A stretch of 64,000 bases of DNA from positions 18,831,282-18,895,281 of the forward strand of contig NC_064755.1 in assembly GCF_011397635.1 (NCBI RefSeq), given 5' to 3'. Positions 1-25,851 of this stretch are shown piece after piece. The position numbers were made by a program, and so were the translations under genes. The DNA comes from Epinephelus fuscoguttatus. Lineage: Eukaryota > Chordata > Actinopteri > Perciformes > Serranidae. Position 1 is the stretch's first letter. Each line of letters starts with the position of its first letter. Below the pieces are notes generated by a model, which saw only the letters and a program-made list of their open reading frames with translations, ran no database searches and was not told where the DNA came from.

Positions 1-1885
1 ATTGTTTGGCAAAGCTGGTGACAGAAGCTCATTAATTATGCAGCGCTGACACCACAGACACTCTATTTAGATGTGTCCTGTGAAGTTTTGTAAAGTACTT
101 GAATGCATAATAAATGCATTACTTCTTTATTTATGAAATGACGTTTTCTTTGGTGAGGTTAAGATGTAACGTGTCTGTCCATCTGCTAATCTTTCAAGCT
201 GTATCCCATCTTTATGTGGTGTGTGTGCAGGCTGTGTGTTTGTATGCCGGGTGAGTGTGTGTGTGGCTGTGAGCTTCCTCTTTCCCCTTCATCCCCTTCT
301 CTCTAAGCCACAGAGTGTTGCTAGGACAACCCCTCGTGGTCCTTGCTGCATCGCAGCGGTCCTCAATGCCAGCACTCAGGGAACCTCCTCGCACTGGGAA
401 GGCAGCATAAAATCGGGATAATCGCCGTCGATTATGGGACACAATGGGCTGCCGCTTCTGAAAGATTCATTCATCCTGGAAAAAGAGACTGTGGAGGGGG
501 AAAGAAAAAGGGGCGCCTTGGTCCCTCCGCTGCTCTCCCACGGTGGGCACAGGCATGACATCAGTGGCCTGAAAGAACTGGCATTCTGGACATGCCCACT
601 GCCCTCACCCCCCTCCCTCGCTATACCCTTACACCCCCTCCCATTCGTGCCCCCTCCCTTCTTTTCTCGCCCCTGCCAGTTTGGATGCAGCGCTTGGCCG
701 GGCGAGTTGGGGCCACTGCCACTGTTTGCGTGTGAAACAAAGCCCCTCAGAAGGAAGAGAGAGGAAGCAGAGAGCTTCACATGGTACCAGCCAAGAGCAG
801 GGATGGCTGCCTCAGCCTTCCCCTCACAGGCCCCTCTTTTGGCTGGGAGGTGCTGGTGTGACCCCAGTACCCCCTTCTCCCTGAGTGTCCCTCTTACTCC
901 CCCATGTAACCCCTTCTCCTCTGTCCTACGCTCTCACTCTCATCCCCTGAAAAATACTCCCTCTTTCCTGAGAGGGCCCTTTCAACGTGTATGACATGTC
1001 AAGGGATTTAGGATGAGTGATTTCTCATGACACAACCTTTGCCGACAGGGATGGGATTCCTCTGGCTTTTGTTGTGCGGTTGGTCATTTGTTTGAAGAGG
1101 AAATAGCTTTCCAACACATTTCCCTAATTAGAATAATGTGATACTGCTCAATACGATGTGAAGTCCCATGCTGCTGGGAGACTGGAGGGAAATCAGCGTG
1201 ACACCATCCTCACATGAATCACGTTGGTCATTTGTGCTTTGGATTTCAACACTTTGGAGTTTTGTTGAATAGTGGGGATGTGTAAATCTATATGTTGGAG
1301 TGTGTGACTTGAATGTGTGGATCCTATTTCGCCAGAATCTTTTGTAGCTATCCTCCCTGAAGGACATTATATTAAACATCTATCATATCTTTGAATGTAA
1401 TGATTTGGGCCTTTTTGCATGTGACGTAACCACGTAGATCAAAGCATACCTCATGATATAGCTCTTGCTCTACTGTGGCTCAAGTGTGACATAATACGTT
1501 GTAGTGTAGCTGCAGAGAGCAATAAACATTAACCTCTCATCTGCTGTCCATCAGGATGACCTCAAAGCTCCTGAACGGCAACATTATGACATTAAATCTG
1601 TCATCTGTCATTCCTTTGTCGTTTATTCCCCTCTCAGCAAAGGGGCTACAATGCACTACTGTCCGCATTGTGCCATTAGCAGGCATCATCTCCAGCAGCC
1701 TGGCCTTTCCCTCACTGTCCCATGTAGTCTGGGAACGTGCTGTCTGGGGGGGGGGGGGATTACAGTGTCCAGGGAATGGAGGGTCCCTGAGGGATTTTAC
1801 TCTTAAGCTCAGATATTGACTCCTCCCTCCACTTCTTCTTTATAGTTATTTATTTATTTCTAGGTTTGGTGTGTGTGTGTTTGTG

Positions 1886-1928
<43 letters not shown>

Positions 1929-2040
1929 CTGGTTGTGGGTGGTGGTGGTGGTGGTGTGGTCAGGGGGTGGGGGCTGGGGGGGGGGTGCAGACTTCAGGAT
2001 GGGGCATTTCAGGTTGCTGAGGCTGTGACTGGGTCTGTCG
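1..2040. other. Upstream flank of slc1a2, no gene recognised
   Basis: I see no supported gene here. The open frames at 376-780 (minus) and 434-994 (plus) lie in C-rich, pyrimidine-biased sequence, lack homology that I recognise and lack splice context. A G-run sits at about 1746-1757 and a long TG repeat starts at about 1870. The stretch may carry the slc1a2 promoter or an upstream alternative first exon, but nothing in the sequence fixes either. Confidence 0.5.
1870..1926. repeat. (TG)n microsatellite
   Basis: About 57 bases of nearly pure TG, with small interruptions at the left end. It is followed by GGT and G-rich tracts to about 1986. It lies just upstream of the predicted first exon of slc1a2. 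Alternating purine-pyrimidine DNA of this kind can form Z-DNA and is usually length-polymorphic. Confidence 0.95.
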
Positions 2041-2294
2041 TCTGGGCTGTGTTGACTCGCTCCTCTCTGGATGCTTTGGAAGAGCTGGTGGACAGCTGAG
2101 AGCGGCTAGCTGTCAGTCAGCAGAGCGCTGGTGTTTTACCTGGGGATCTTACCTGCTGACACCCGGCAACAGTTTTTGGATGGAGCAGTCGTGATCCAGC
2201 TGACGAATTCTCGTGCTGATTCACTCATAGATACCAAAGGCTGGAGGTTTGATCCTGGTCAATGTATATAGCACTTACCTCAACTCCAACAGAA
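2040..2294 (+). promoter_or_regulatory. slc1a2: Predicted 5' UTR of slc1a2 exon 1
   Basis: This stretch leads directly into the ATG-AA-GTAAGT first coding exon and looks like a leader. It holds a short upstream ORF (ATG at 2180, stop ending at 2194). It also has a stop at 2250-2252 in frame with the transporter, followed by an in-frame ATG at 2262. The transcription start is not visible, so the left end is a guess. Confidence 0.4.
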
Positions 2295-15870
<13,576 letters not shown>

Positions 15871-18800
15871 TGGCAGCACAGAGATCCCCCTGCTCCTGGG
15901 CTCCACAAGCTTTCCTATCTGGTGATAAAAAAAACAGAGTGAATGAAAAAAAAAGAGTCACACGAACAGAACTACTAATTGTTTTTTATGTAGTTTAGTT
16001 TTCTCTTTTCTTTTCTTTTTTTTTTTTAATTAGTCCCTTTAAAAGTTTTTGCAACTGTCTATCTGACTGATATATAATACTAATTCACTTAACCGTGAAA
16101 TGATAACAGAGGTATACTTTACCTGTTATAGCACAATTATGTCCGTATAGCAGATACTTGCACAACATACTTCAAGGCTCGGGGAGGGAAGGAAGAGAAA
16201 AAAAAAAGTTAGATAAGTATTCCTAGCAATACACCTCGGCTCTACGTTGATAAGATGAGAGAAGAAGTGGCTGTGTTACACGAGATGTACTGAGAGCATC
16301 CAAGTTTCATACAGGTGATTCATTATTCTAATGCCCGAGGATGAGTGGAAGATAGAGCATTAATCATGACAACCAGTGTAATGTTTGTACTGAACTTCGT
16401 TGCTTTACTGTCGGTATCATCAACATGTGTGCATAGGGCTTTTTTCATACCAGCTCAGTCTCTCATCTAAGAACATCACCTTTGATTCTCAAACTGTCAG
16501 AGACTTTAAAGTGCGTCTGATTGCATTTGCCCAACATTACCCACTATCCCTGAGGTCCGGCAAACTAATGAAAGGGTAGGGAGGCGGCGAGAGCGGTAAT
16601 GAACGGGAAAACCACACTGAGCCTCACAAACCTGCAAGCACACTCACAGTGGAATTACAAAGCACAAATCATACCATGGATGCCATTTTATTTTTATCCT
16701 ACTTTAATTAACTTTTTTTTTATGTCGACTGTAAAGGAAAGGGACGTTTTTCTTTCTTTGTGTCACCTGTTGAGTGAGATATTAAACTTGTTTGTGTGTG
16801 TGTCTGTGTGTGTGGTAGAGAGAGCGCGAGATAGCTGGAGTTAAGAACATGACCAAGTCAATTATAGGGACCAAACAGGCAGAAAATCAATCAGTTCGCA
16901 GAGGCCTTTGAACTGCCTCCATGATGTCACTCAGAGCACATTTTTCAGTTTCCTTGTGTCGATGTTCATTTTAATAACCGGCTCGCACAGCAGTTGGTAT
17001 CGCCACATTTTCTAAAGACGCCTCAAAGTATTGAAAATCACTGCCCTAAATATGGAACTTTCCTGTCTCCCCCCCAAAAAGTGATGCCAATGAAATGAAT
17101 GCGCCAAAATTATTATTGTAAAAGCAAACAATAATAAATAATTGACATATCTGAATAATTTGCAGCACAAAAAAAATGATTATGTAGAGCACAAACAGAA
17201 TGATAAAGCACAAATAAAACCAGTGAGGATGATTTTAAGTCAGCGGCATAATCATAGTCATGCACGCTATCGTTTCGCCTATTCCGAGTTTAAATTTGAA
17301 AAGTTAAAAACACAATAAGGGACACTCAGGCTTGTATTTTACAGGGAAAAATGTAATCCTAACATGTTTACTTACTCGCTACAGAGCTTCAAAATAAAGG
17401 CCTCTTAACAGCACAACTTTTAAAACTCTGAAAAATGGCGACAGGTTACTGCAAAGGTCTTTTATAATATACCAGGAGGGGACGTTTCCCAGCACTTACA
17501 GGAAGCACACATATATTTCAGACATTCCAGTGGTTGTGTGACCCTTGACCTGTGTACTACCTGAAAGCACAGACACGGTTATTACTGACAGAGTGCACAA
17601 GGTGAACCATGAAGAAAAAAAAGAAATGGAGGAAGAGGTAGCACAGTGTTCGGCTGTCAGATGGATTCTTGGCTTGCACAAACAGAGACAGATCATTGAT
17701 GTAACACTCGTCCGGGAAGCTTGCCAGCTTCTTGTTTAGCCAGACCTAAAAAAACGGTAAACAACAATATATTTCAGCCACCAGAGCTCAAGACTGTTTC
17801 TACAAACCCTAGATGCTGCAGCTGTGTGTCCATATTGGTGTGAAGGTGTTTTTTTTAAGGAAACTCAGAGCAGAACAATGGACACTTCACACGCATTATG
17901 CACATTAGAATGTTGCCAACTATCAGGTAATACGAATATATTCCTCTCACAGAACCAAATGACTTAAAAACCACCTGCAAACACACAAACAAAGCTGGAC
18001 TACTGGCTGTTAATCTTGTTTTTTTAGTCTGTGTGAGTGAGAGGTGAGACTTCTGTGATGTGGATTTCTTTATCGGTACTGTGTCCTTCTCTCCTGTCTT
18101 GTTCCTTTTCATTTGTGCTTAACGACAACCTTGCCTTGAAGATGTTCACTTCAAATGCCAACAACAAATGCCAATTAAAGTAACACTAGGAAACCTAACA
18201 AAAACACTTAGCGCAGCACTCTGTCCTTCAGTTCCTGAAACACACTCTCAAAAGATGTCTTTCACTTTGCTTCTTTTTTTTTTAAAGCTCAGCTAACAGA
18301 AGTGTGCTTTGATACGACACAGAGCGCAACTTCTGCCGCACACACACTGCACAGACTGATCCACACACACAAATTCAAGCGTGCACACAGAAATTTCCAC
18401 ACACGTGCAAACACTCTTAAACCTCCAAGGTCGCTACATTTATAATTGTAATCAGCGAGCTGCAGAGCACTGACACCCTGACAGGCCACCTTGAGCCTGA
18501 TCTTTTGACCTTGTGATCTTCAGGAAAAAGAAAAAAAAAATCTCTCCAGTTAAGGAGACGAAGCAGACCATAGTGTCATCCATGGGGATTGAGTGTTGGA
18601 CCACTATTATGTTCAAACTCACGGTTTTAGAAGCATGAATAAAATAAAAATGATTATTTTTTTGCACCACTATCTTAAAAGCATGATATTATGAAGTGCC
18701 TCCTTGCACTTTGTGTATATATTGTAGGTAACAGATGTTTTTTTGTTTGTTTTTTTCATTTTATTTTCTTTTTGGGGGGGTGGGGGTGGGGGCTTTGAAA

Positions 18801-20120
18801 TGGTATATAGGTACATAGTTTCATTGTGACATTTTTAATGTAATCCTCTAGAAAAAATATATCATCTATGTCCTGAGTAAAATTAGATTAGACAAAATGT
18901 ATAGAGAGGAAATCGTGTAATAAATTGCTTGTTTTTTTATTCTCTAATAGCTGTTAACTAGTTGTTTTACTTACCTGTCACACACCAATATATAAATATC
19001 TTTTTTTTTTTAATCTAATGTAAGCGTTTTGAATGTTTGTTCCATGAAGATATAAGCAGTGTGCATTCATTTTCATTGTACATAAATAAATATATAATTG
19101 TTCTGTTCAGTGGGGATGCAGAATTTTCCGGAAAATTACAGTGATCCTGACGCAAATGCTGTTTGCATGACGACGAGAAAAAAACAGAGCGAGAGGGGAA
19201 GAGAGTGAGGGGAAGTTTTTGGTTTGGAGAAAGGGGGCCAACATGAGATATATTTTGGTGGGAGTTACTGTGATAAGAGGCTGCTGAAAAGCGAGATAAA
19301 TAAAGGACAAGGTTAAATTTGCCCTGTATGTAGGATAGAGCGAGGAATCACGCACGGCCTAGTCGTTGATTTGAGTGAAGGAACAAACATGAGATGCATT
19401 CAGATGCCTGTTACAGTATAAAGCAACATTCCTCAGGTGACTCATCTGAACCATTTTGTCTTTTCAATGAAGTAAACTGGCTTTAGTCTCAGGCATCTTT
19501 GTTTACCTGGTGCATTTAAAGCTGCAAGACAGATATCGTTTAGATTCTGTGTTACCCTGTCGTCACGCCACGTCTTCACACATTTGACCTCCGACGTGCC
19601 ATCAACATCACGGAGGTTTATAGAAATCCCACTGGGTAACTGCCTTTACTCCACTTGCCTTTTTTTGTTTTTCGCTTTCTACACAGAAACTATATGCACG
19701 CACAAACACCTGGAACTTGCTGAGTAAACGGTACTGATGAAGTGGGAATTGATCGGCGCAGTATTCACAAACAAAGAGCCAGTATATCTTCAAGCTTGTC
19801 CTTTTCTACTGAAATGTGTCTTTTTGAAGAAACTCCTAAACAGAGCTGATAACCTGTCTCACTCCTGCCTACAACGTGCTTTCCTGATCTTACTTTTCTA
19901 GGCCTTCCCTCTTTGTAAAGCTGTTGTAATTTTGATGTAAAGGCAGAGCGTATGTGTGGGAGAGATACACTATTGAGAAAAAAAAGACAAAAAAAAAAAA
20001 CATGAATTCTTTCCTCGGTCTATGGTATACATAAAAAATCTGTTTCTACATATCAATAAGTGTTGTACCTTTGGTGTACATATACAAATATAACTAATAA
20101 ATGTTGATTCATAACTAAAT
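15871..20120 (+). other. slc1a2: Probable long 3' UTR of slc1a2
   Basis: No gene is recognised in this AT-rich stretch. AATAAA motifs occur near 17392, 19084 and at 20096-20101. The last is followed by ordinary sequence without an A-tract, so it is a plausible distal polyadenylation signal. Mammalian SLC1A2 has an unusually long 3' UTR, so a long one here is likely. The true end needs transcript data. Confidence 0.45.
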
Positions 20121-22630
20121 ATTGGCTTTTTGACTGTGTGAATTTGTACGTCTTGCTGTGGAATTTTCCTCGTAATTGAATATAAAACATGAATTCACAG
20201 AGAACATCTGTCTTTTCAGAGATAGAGTTCACATTCGCAAATGTGGATCCCCAAGCTGGTCAGCCAAGAGACAAAGAAAAGAAGCTCAGAGACCAATACT
20301 TGTACAGGAAGGCATGCATCACGCACATCTTTACATCTAACACTAGTTCTAACACACGTTCAGACTATTGCCGAGGCTCTCCCGATTTAAAGTACCTTTG
20401 AGTTGTCTCACCTTTAAGCTAGCAGCAGGAGGTAGTGGCGCAAAATCAACGTCTGGGACCATGAACACAACAGGTGTGAAATTTTCACAATGTCTTATGT
20501 GTGTGCGACACATTGGGGTACATTTAAAAAGCAGCTCGTAGCAGTTAGCGGCTAACTGAAAGAGGAAGAGTGGCTGTAAACGTTAGCAAATTGGGCAAAC
20601 AATGAGTTCCAGGAGCTCCTTAACCTCTGAGCAGAGGACAAGATTAGCCGCCATTTAACAAGGATGGCAAATCTTTGTTATTGCCATGTTATGGCATTGT
20701 TATTGTTTCAAAAGCACTCCCAACACGTGTTATATGGCACAGTAGAGGCCGATGCTGCCTGTCATGCCAGCATGCTATCTAAGATCACACACTGGAGCAG
20801 AAAGATGCTGCTGTTGTTTGGTTCTGTGTAAAAATGCAAAGGCGGTGTAAGGAAGGGACTTTTTAGCAGCCCTATAGTGCGATCTTTGTGTAAAAATAGC
20901 TCATGTTTACTGGAAACCAAGGGTAAGGTTGAATCATGCATCTCTTTTACATAATAACATTTTTCTGTGACACAGCTTTAACCCTTTCACACAGAGAAAT
21001 GCATGTTTTATTCTGTCAAGCCGTCAGTGTAATTATAACACCAAGACAGTCAAGGCAATCTAGTTTTTACTGCTGTGTTGATCTAAAAATATTGCTAAAT
21101 GTATCGCATTCAAAGATACAAATGTCATCTATAAACATTTTGACTGATATAGGCAGGGGATAAATAGGTTGAAATTGACAGTAAACTGTTTATTGGCTAT
21201 TTTTAAACATCTCCAGTATGCCTCATCATTTATGACCTACCTCCAGAGACACTGAGGGAATGAGTAATCCTCAATAATTTTAAAGATGACGCACATACTG
21301 AATAAAAATAGAGCTGGAAACTGAGAATATACTGTCACTCCGACCACGAACCATATGATGCACTGTGTATGACCTCCACAGAACACTCAGATCCATGACA
21401 TGTCCAACACCAGCTGAGAACTGTATAAAAAACATCAAATTTTACATTTACATTACAGTTTTAGGTATTAAGTATAAAAGTTTGTCCAGCTGAATGAAAG
21501 CAAGAGTTACAATGACACTGTAAAATTATCTGGATTAAAAAAAGTTAGACAGACAATTTGGCATTAACAAAATTTTAAAGAGAGTAGGAAAAAATTGCTA
21601 CTTTTTTGTGTTTAGATTTCAGTATGTGAGGAATAATGCACTTTTTTCTAGCTATAAACAGTATACCTTTGTTGGGAAAAAGCAAAGCAAAGAAAGTGAA
21701 CAGAGGGTAATTTTGACATACAATCTGCTTGCTGACATACACCAATTATTCTCACTGTATCACATAAACAAAGGGATGATGCAAAAGTAGAGAAATATGA
21801 TATAAAATGATAAGTGAGTAGCACAGAGAAAGCAAATTCTTCCTAAGATAGGAATATTTGACTGTAAGTCATTTCTCTTGGCTGCATTACATCTAATTGG
21901 CCATCTGGATAATGAGTACTGCAAAATTTCAGTCAACTGTGGGTTTTTCAGTCCATCCACACTCATGTGAAAGAGGCGGGGGTGTTTATTACGAGTGACA
22001 TCATTAGAACCATAAATGAAGTAGGCTTCTTCATATCATATCAGATGACATGGTACCAAAAGTGCCTTTGACTGTGAGACAACAAAATGTCCATGGTGTG
22101 GGATGTAAACAATACTCTCATAATGTATCCAATACTATCCAGAAATACACTGTCAGCTGAGACTTAAATTACAGGTAGGTACCACTGAACTATATGTGAC
22201 ATTAGTATAGAGTATGTTTTGCTATTTAGTTGGAAGATGATGAATATGTCACATAGAACACTTTAAAGTAATGCCAAACTGTTTCTGCTACTCAAGTAAA
22301 GGGTAGAAAAGTAGCCTATGACTGATGACGTCTATCTGACCCAAATGCTGCATTTATGATAATGAGAGACAGTTAAGAGTGTGTGGATTATTTTAATTAT
22401 AAAATATTATCTTTTTTTCCCTAGCTCTCATTAAGGTGTCTTGTGTTATTTTAAGCTGCAGTGATGGAATCAGAGTGTAGAATAGCAGCATTATCACTGT
22501 GGACTGAAATAAACTTTGCATAAGTTGAAATACAGCTAAAATCATGTGTTTAGTGTGTAAACAACGTTGGAACAATGAAATGATTCTGCTGACCTATAAC
22601 ATACGACATACGAGTATTAGGGCCATATTG
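20121..22630. other. Intergenic region between convergent slc1a2 and cd44, left part
   Basis: No gene recognised. The stretch at 20430-20900 has TTAGCGGCTAAC and GTTAGC words that resemble fish dispersed repeats. The remainder is AT-rich without open frames of note. Confidence 0.4.
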
Positions 22631-22639
22631 AAGGAAAAA

Positions 22640-22752
22640 AAAGGAGATTTCGAGAATAAAGTCATAATATTACGAGAAAAAACTTGTAATATTACGAGAA
22701 TAAAGTCGTCCCGAGAAAAAGTCATAATATTACGAGAATAAAGTCATAATAT
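22640..22752. repeat. Tandem ACGAGAATAAAGTCATAAT-type repeat
   Basis: Units of about 20-22 bases built on ACGAGAATAAAGT and CATAATATT recur about five times with small changes, some as shortened units. The motif resembles a low-complexity repeat often seen in fish genomes. Confidence 0.75.
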
Positions 22753-22867
22753 AAATGTGTGTGTCGAGGCAACACACCTGAGACAAAGAGCAGCTGCCAC
22801 AAGCAGGTTCATCCTCTGCAATCCTGCATCATAGTACATGCCTCTGCTTTTCAAGTGATTATTTCAG

Positions 22868-23539
22868 TTATCAGTTATCAGTTACTCGCCCTGTGTGACA
22901 CTAAGTAAGAACAGAAAATTTTTATTTTCTTACATACCTCCACGGTGAAGAATCCACAAGCTGAGAGAATATTTGTTGAACTGAAATTAAGGGAGTCCAA
23001 GTTTAACAACAGCAAAACTATATCAAAACATCTGTTTACAAACTCTCACACAGCATAATCCAAGTCTCATTCATCCAGTCGTATGCTCAGTACTTCCCAA
23101 ACTCAGGCATTTTTGCAAAAACTTAATATTTAAAACACTTTCACATTAACAGTCTCACATACAGACAAGTAGTGCACCCTCACTGCTTTTGAAATAGTAA
23201 GGTTTCAGCAAAAAATGCATGTGTTTGTGAAGTACTGAGCATACAAATGGATAAATGAGACTTGGACTGTACTGCACGAGTTGTGTGAGAGTTTGTGAAC
23301 AGATTTAAATACATTTTCAACAAGTTGTAAACTTGTAAACAACTGTTTTGATGTAGTTTTTCTGTTTTTATATGTGGACCCCAATGACTTTAATTCATCA
23401 AGAATTTTCTCTATTTCTGGATTCTCCGTTCACTGAGGAGGCATGTGAGAAAATTTACATTTTCTCCACAAATTCAATGTAACATGAGCTGAGTAACTGA
23501 TATACAAATCATCATTTTGGGAGTGAAGTGTTCCTTTAA
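22868..23539. mobile_element. Large foldback (inverted-repeat) element
   Basis: The left half (about 22868-23122) is an imperfect inverted copy of the right half (about 23208-23515). Pairs include CAAACTCTCACACA at about 23038 with TGTGTGAGAGTTTG at about 23281. Others are CCAAGTCTCATT with AATGAGACTTGG, ATGCTCAGTACTTC with GAAGTACTGAGCAT, and TATCAGTTACTC with GAGTAACTGATA near the outer ends. The right end runs on to GTTCCTTTAA, a common fish MITE terminus; the left terminus is missing. The loop is about 85 bases. No protein is encoded. Confidence 0.75.
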
Positions 23540-23892
23540 TGGCTGAGCATAATGTACACTTCATGTATTCTAAGTAAGCAGTAATTATACTCCTTTAAAT
23601 GTTTGCCTGTGAGGATAACTTTACTATACTGCATGCAATTTAACACTGTATAAAAAGATGCCATCTCAGTCTTTTAAAATGGCTGTCTTTATCTCAGTCT
23701 TTGTTTCCTGGGTTAGCATGTTCTCACATCATGGCCCCGGTGCCATGGAAACCCCACTTCCTCTAACATGGGGGCAATGTAACCACTCGCATCCCACTGT
23801 CATGCCATTCACTCGCTCCTTTTTGTCTCCACACACACAGAGTAATCAGCGAGTGAAAACACCACATTCCTGCACATCTCTTTCTATACACA

Positions 23893-25637
23893 TTTATTTT
23901 CGTTCATGACTTTACAAATCGTTTCAGCGACATCTTTTGTTAATTTTCTCATAAAACCTGACTACACTAAGTACATTTGCTACGTCTCCTCAAAATGAAT
24001 CATAAGAGCAAAAAGCAGGAAAAAATTAAACGGAACAAGTCATAAACAAAAACATCAGCTTGCAGCCGCTGTGTGTAATCCAGCGTTTTCATACCGACGA
24101 ACCAGGAAAAACTGGCTGTCACACAGGGGATAATATTGATATGACACAATGTATGATATATTTCACCAATGAGAAGGTCAGTAGAAAAACTGCAGCATTT
24201 TGTTTACATGTGTGAAATGTACAAAGACTGGCACATTGAGGCCTGGGCAAGCACACAAGCTTCATTCATCACACCCCCTCCCCCCTCAGGAGCACACAGA
24301 CGACGTTGTCACAGCCCCTTTCATATGAAGAAACCTTTACATTGCTATGCGTTTACAGCACACGGGCCCCCCATTATCATATGTGCCATGTAGTTCAGCA
24401 TCTAACACTAGGCTGCAGTCACTCTCTTCATTACGATTGAGCTTAAGTATTGCATTCAAAAAATTATTATTAATCCACCCGATTGTTTCTTTTGCTCTTT
24501 CTTTTTTTTTCCCCCTTAATCAATGTACACACTGTGTATATAGTATGTACATCATCTTTATTATTCTACTTATCCTCAGGATAACATCAGGGACTTCATA
24601 TCAACACATTCCCAACCCAATATAAATATTAACCGACTTCAATGGTGCACAGCTGCACAGTTTTGGATGCTATACATCAAGTTGATTCATACATTATCCA
24701 CTCCACTTCGACTATAGCAAAATCCATTCACAATAATTTACCTCGGAGGTACTCTTCTATTTAAATAACTCTCAAAAAAATGACACATTCCTTTATTTTA
24801 AAAAGGGATACAAAGCCCCTTCCTACCAAACAACAAAAAGCACTGGAAGCTATTGCTAAGGCATTTCCAAAACATATACTTTATATACAGAGACCGAGAA
24901 AATGGGAATCAAAGCTGCATAAATTAAGGTAGTGACAGTTGTCTTGAAAAAAAAAAAAATCTCCAGTCCACAGGCAATGTCGGAAATATACACAAGGTTA
25001 CAACAGTAAGCAAACAAACAAATAAATGAAACATGTGGGAAACATCAAGGGTTGTTTTGTTCAAAATTATTTTTTTCTATCTGCAGTATATCTCAAATAA
25101 AATAACCCAGTTCTCATCATTGATTCATTATTTCCCATTTAGGCTGAATGGCCCTTTAATTTAGGATCCACCAATACTATAAAAAAGAGAATAATCTGCA
25201 TCAATGTGTTCTTTACAAATTAGACCCTCGCCACCCCCTCCCTTTAAAACTCATGTCTATCCAGCCTGACAAGGTGTACAGCTCACAAACACAAAGACAC
25301 AACACACATTCACACACCCTGCATGACACCCCACCGTGCATGACACTCTTTGACCGCCATTCAGTCCTAGCTAACCTCGCATACCACACAAACAAAATGC
25401 TGCACACGCTGGTCCCACTGAGAGGCGACAGCTTCAGACCCAGTACAGTATTTGTACCTCAGTAGGACAATCTCTCTTAATAACACCCACCCTTACTCAG
25501 TGTCCATCCAGTGCTGACCACCAAAGCAGTTTTTACCCCCCAGTGTTTGGAGCCCCAAGCCATCCCAACCATCTCCTGATTCCATCCCTCCCTATCCTCA
25601 CCTACTCTCTCCTGCCTGGCTCTACTACCATCCTCTC
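23893..25637 (-). other. cd44: Probable 3' UTR of cd44
   Basis: AT-rich, no gene recognised on either strand. On the minus strand AATAAA signals lie at about 24791, 24555 and 23893-23898. The last is taken as the distal candidate. It is immediately downstream of the cd44 stop. Confidence 0.45.
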
Positions 25638-25851
25638 TCACGCCAGCTGCTCTTTATCTGGCGACTCCTCTAGCGTGATGACGGTGAACTCCTCTGTGTT
25701 GCCATTCTCCTGGATCTTCTCCTTGTTCATGAGGGTCACCATTTCCTGCTCCCTCTCATGGGCGTGGGAGCTGGATGCTGATGCTGCAGCACCGTTGCCT
25801 TCACCACCGTCTTTGGCTGTGATCATCAGGGTCTGCTGTTTGCCACACCAG
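25638..25851 (-). CDS. cd44: cd44 last exon: cytoplasmic tail
   Basis: Acceptor TGCTCTTGCAG on the minus strand. It encodes [17 protein letters not shown], an Ala/Ser-rich stretch, then [14 protein letters not shown], and ends [12 protein letters not shown]. The KKLVI-like start and the QEMVxLxNKE block match the ERM/ankyrin-binding tail of mammalian CD44. Confidence 0.93.

Noticed and set aside
434..994. 186-codon plus-strand open frame
   Set aside because: Biased, proline- and serine-rich product of a C-rich stretch with no domain, no splice context and an overlapping frame of similar length on the other strand.
22640..22752. CRISPR-like array
   Set aside because: Unit spacing is irregular, there are no unique spacers, and the genome is eukaryotic.
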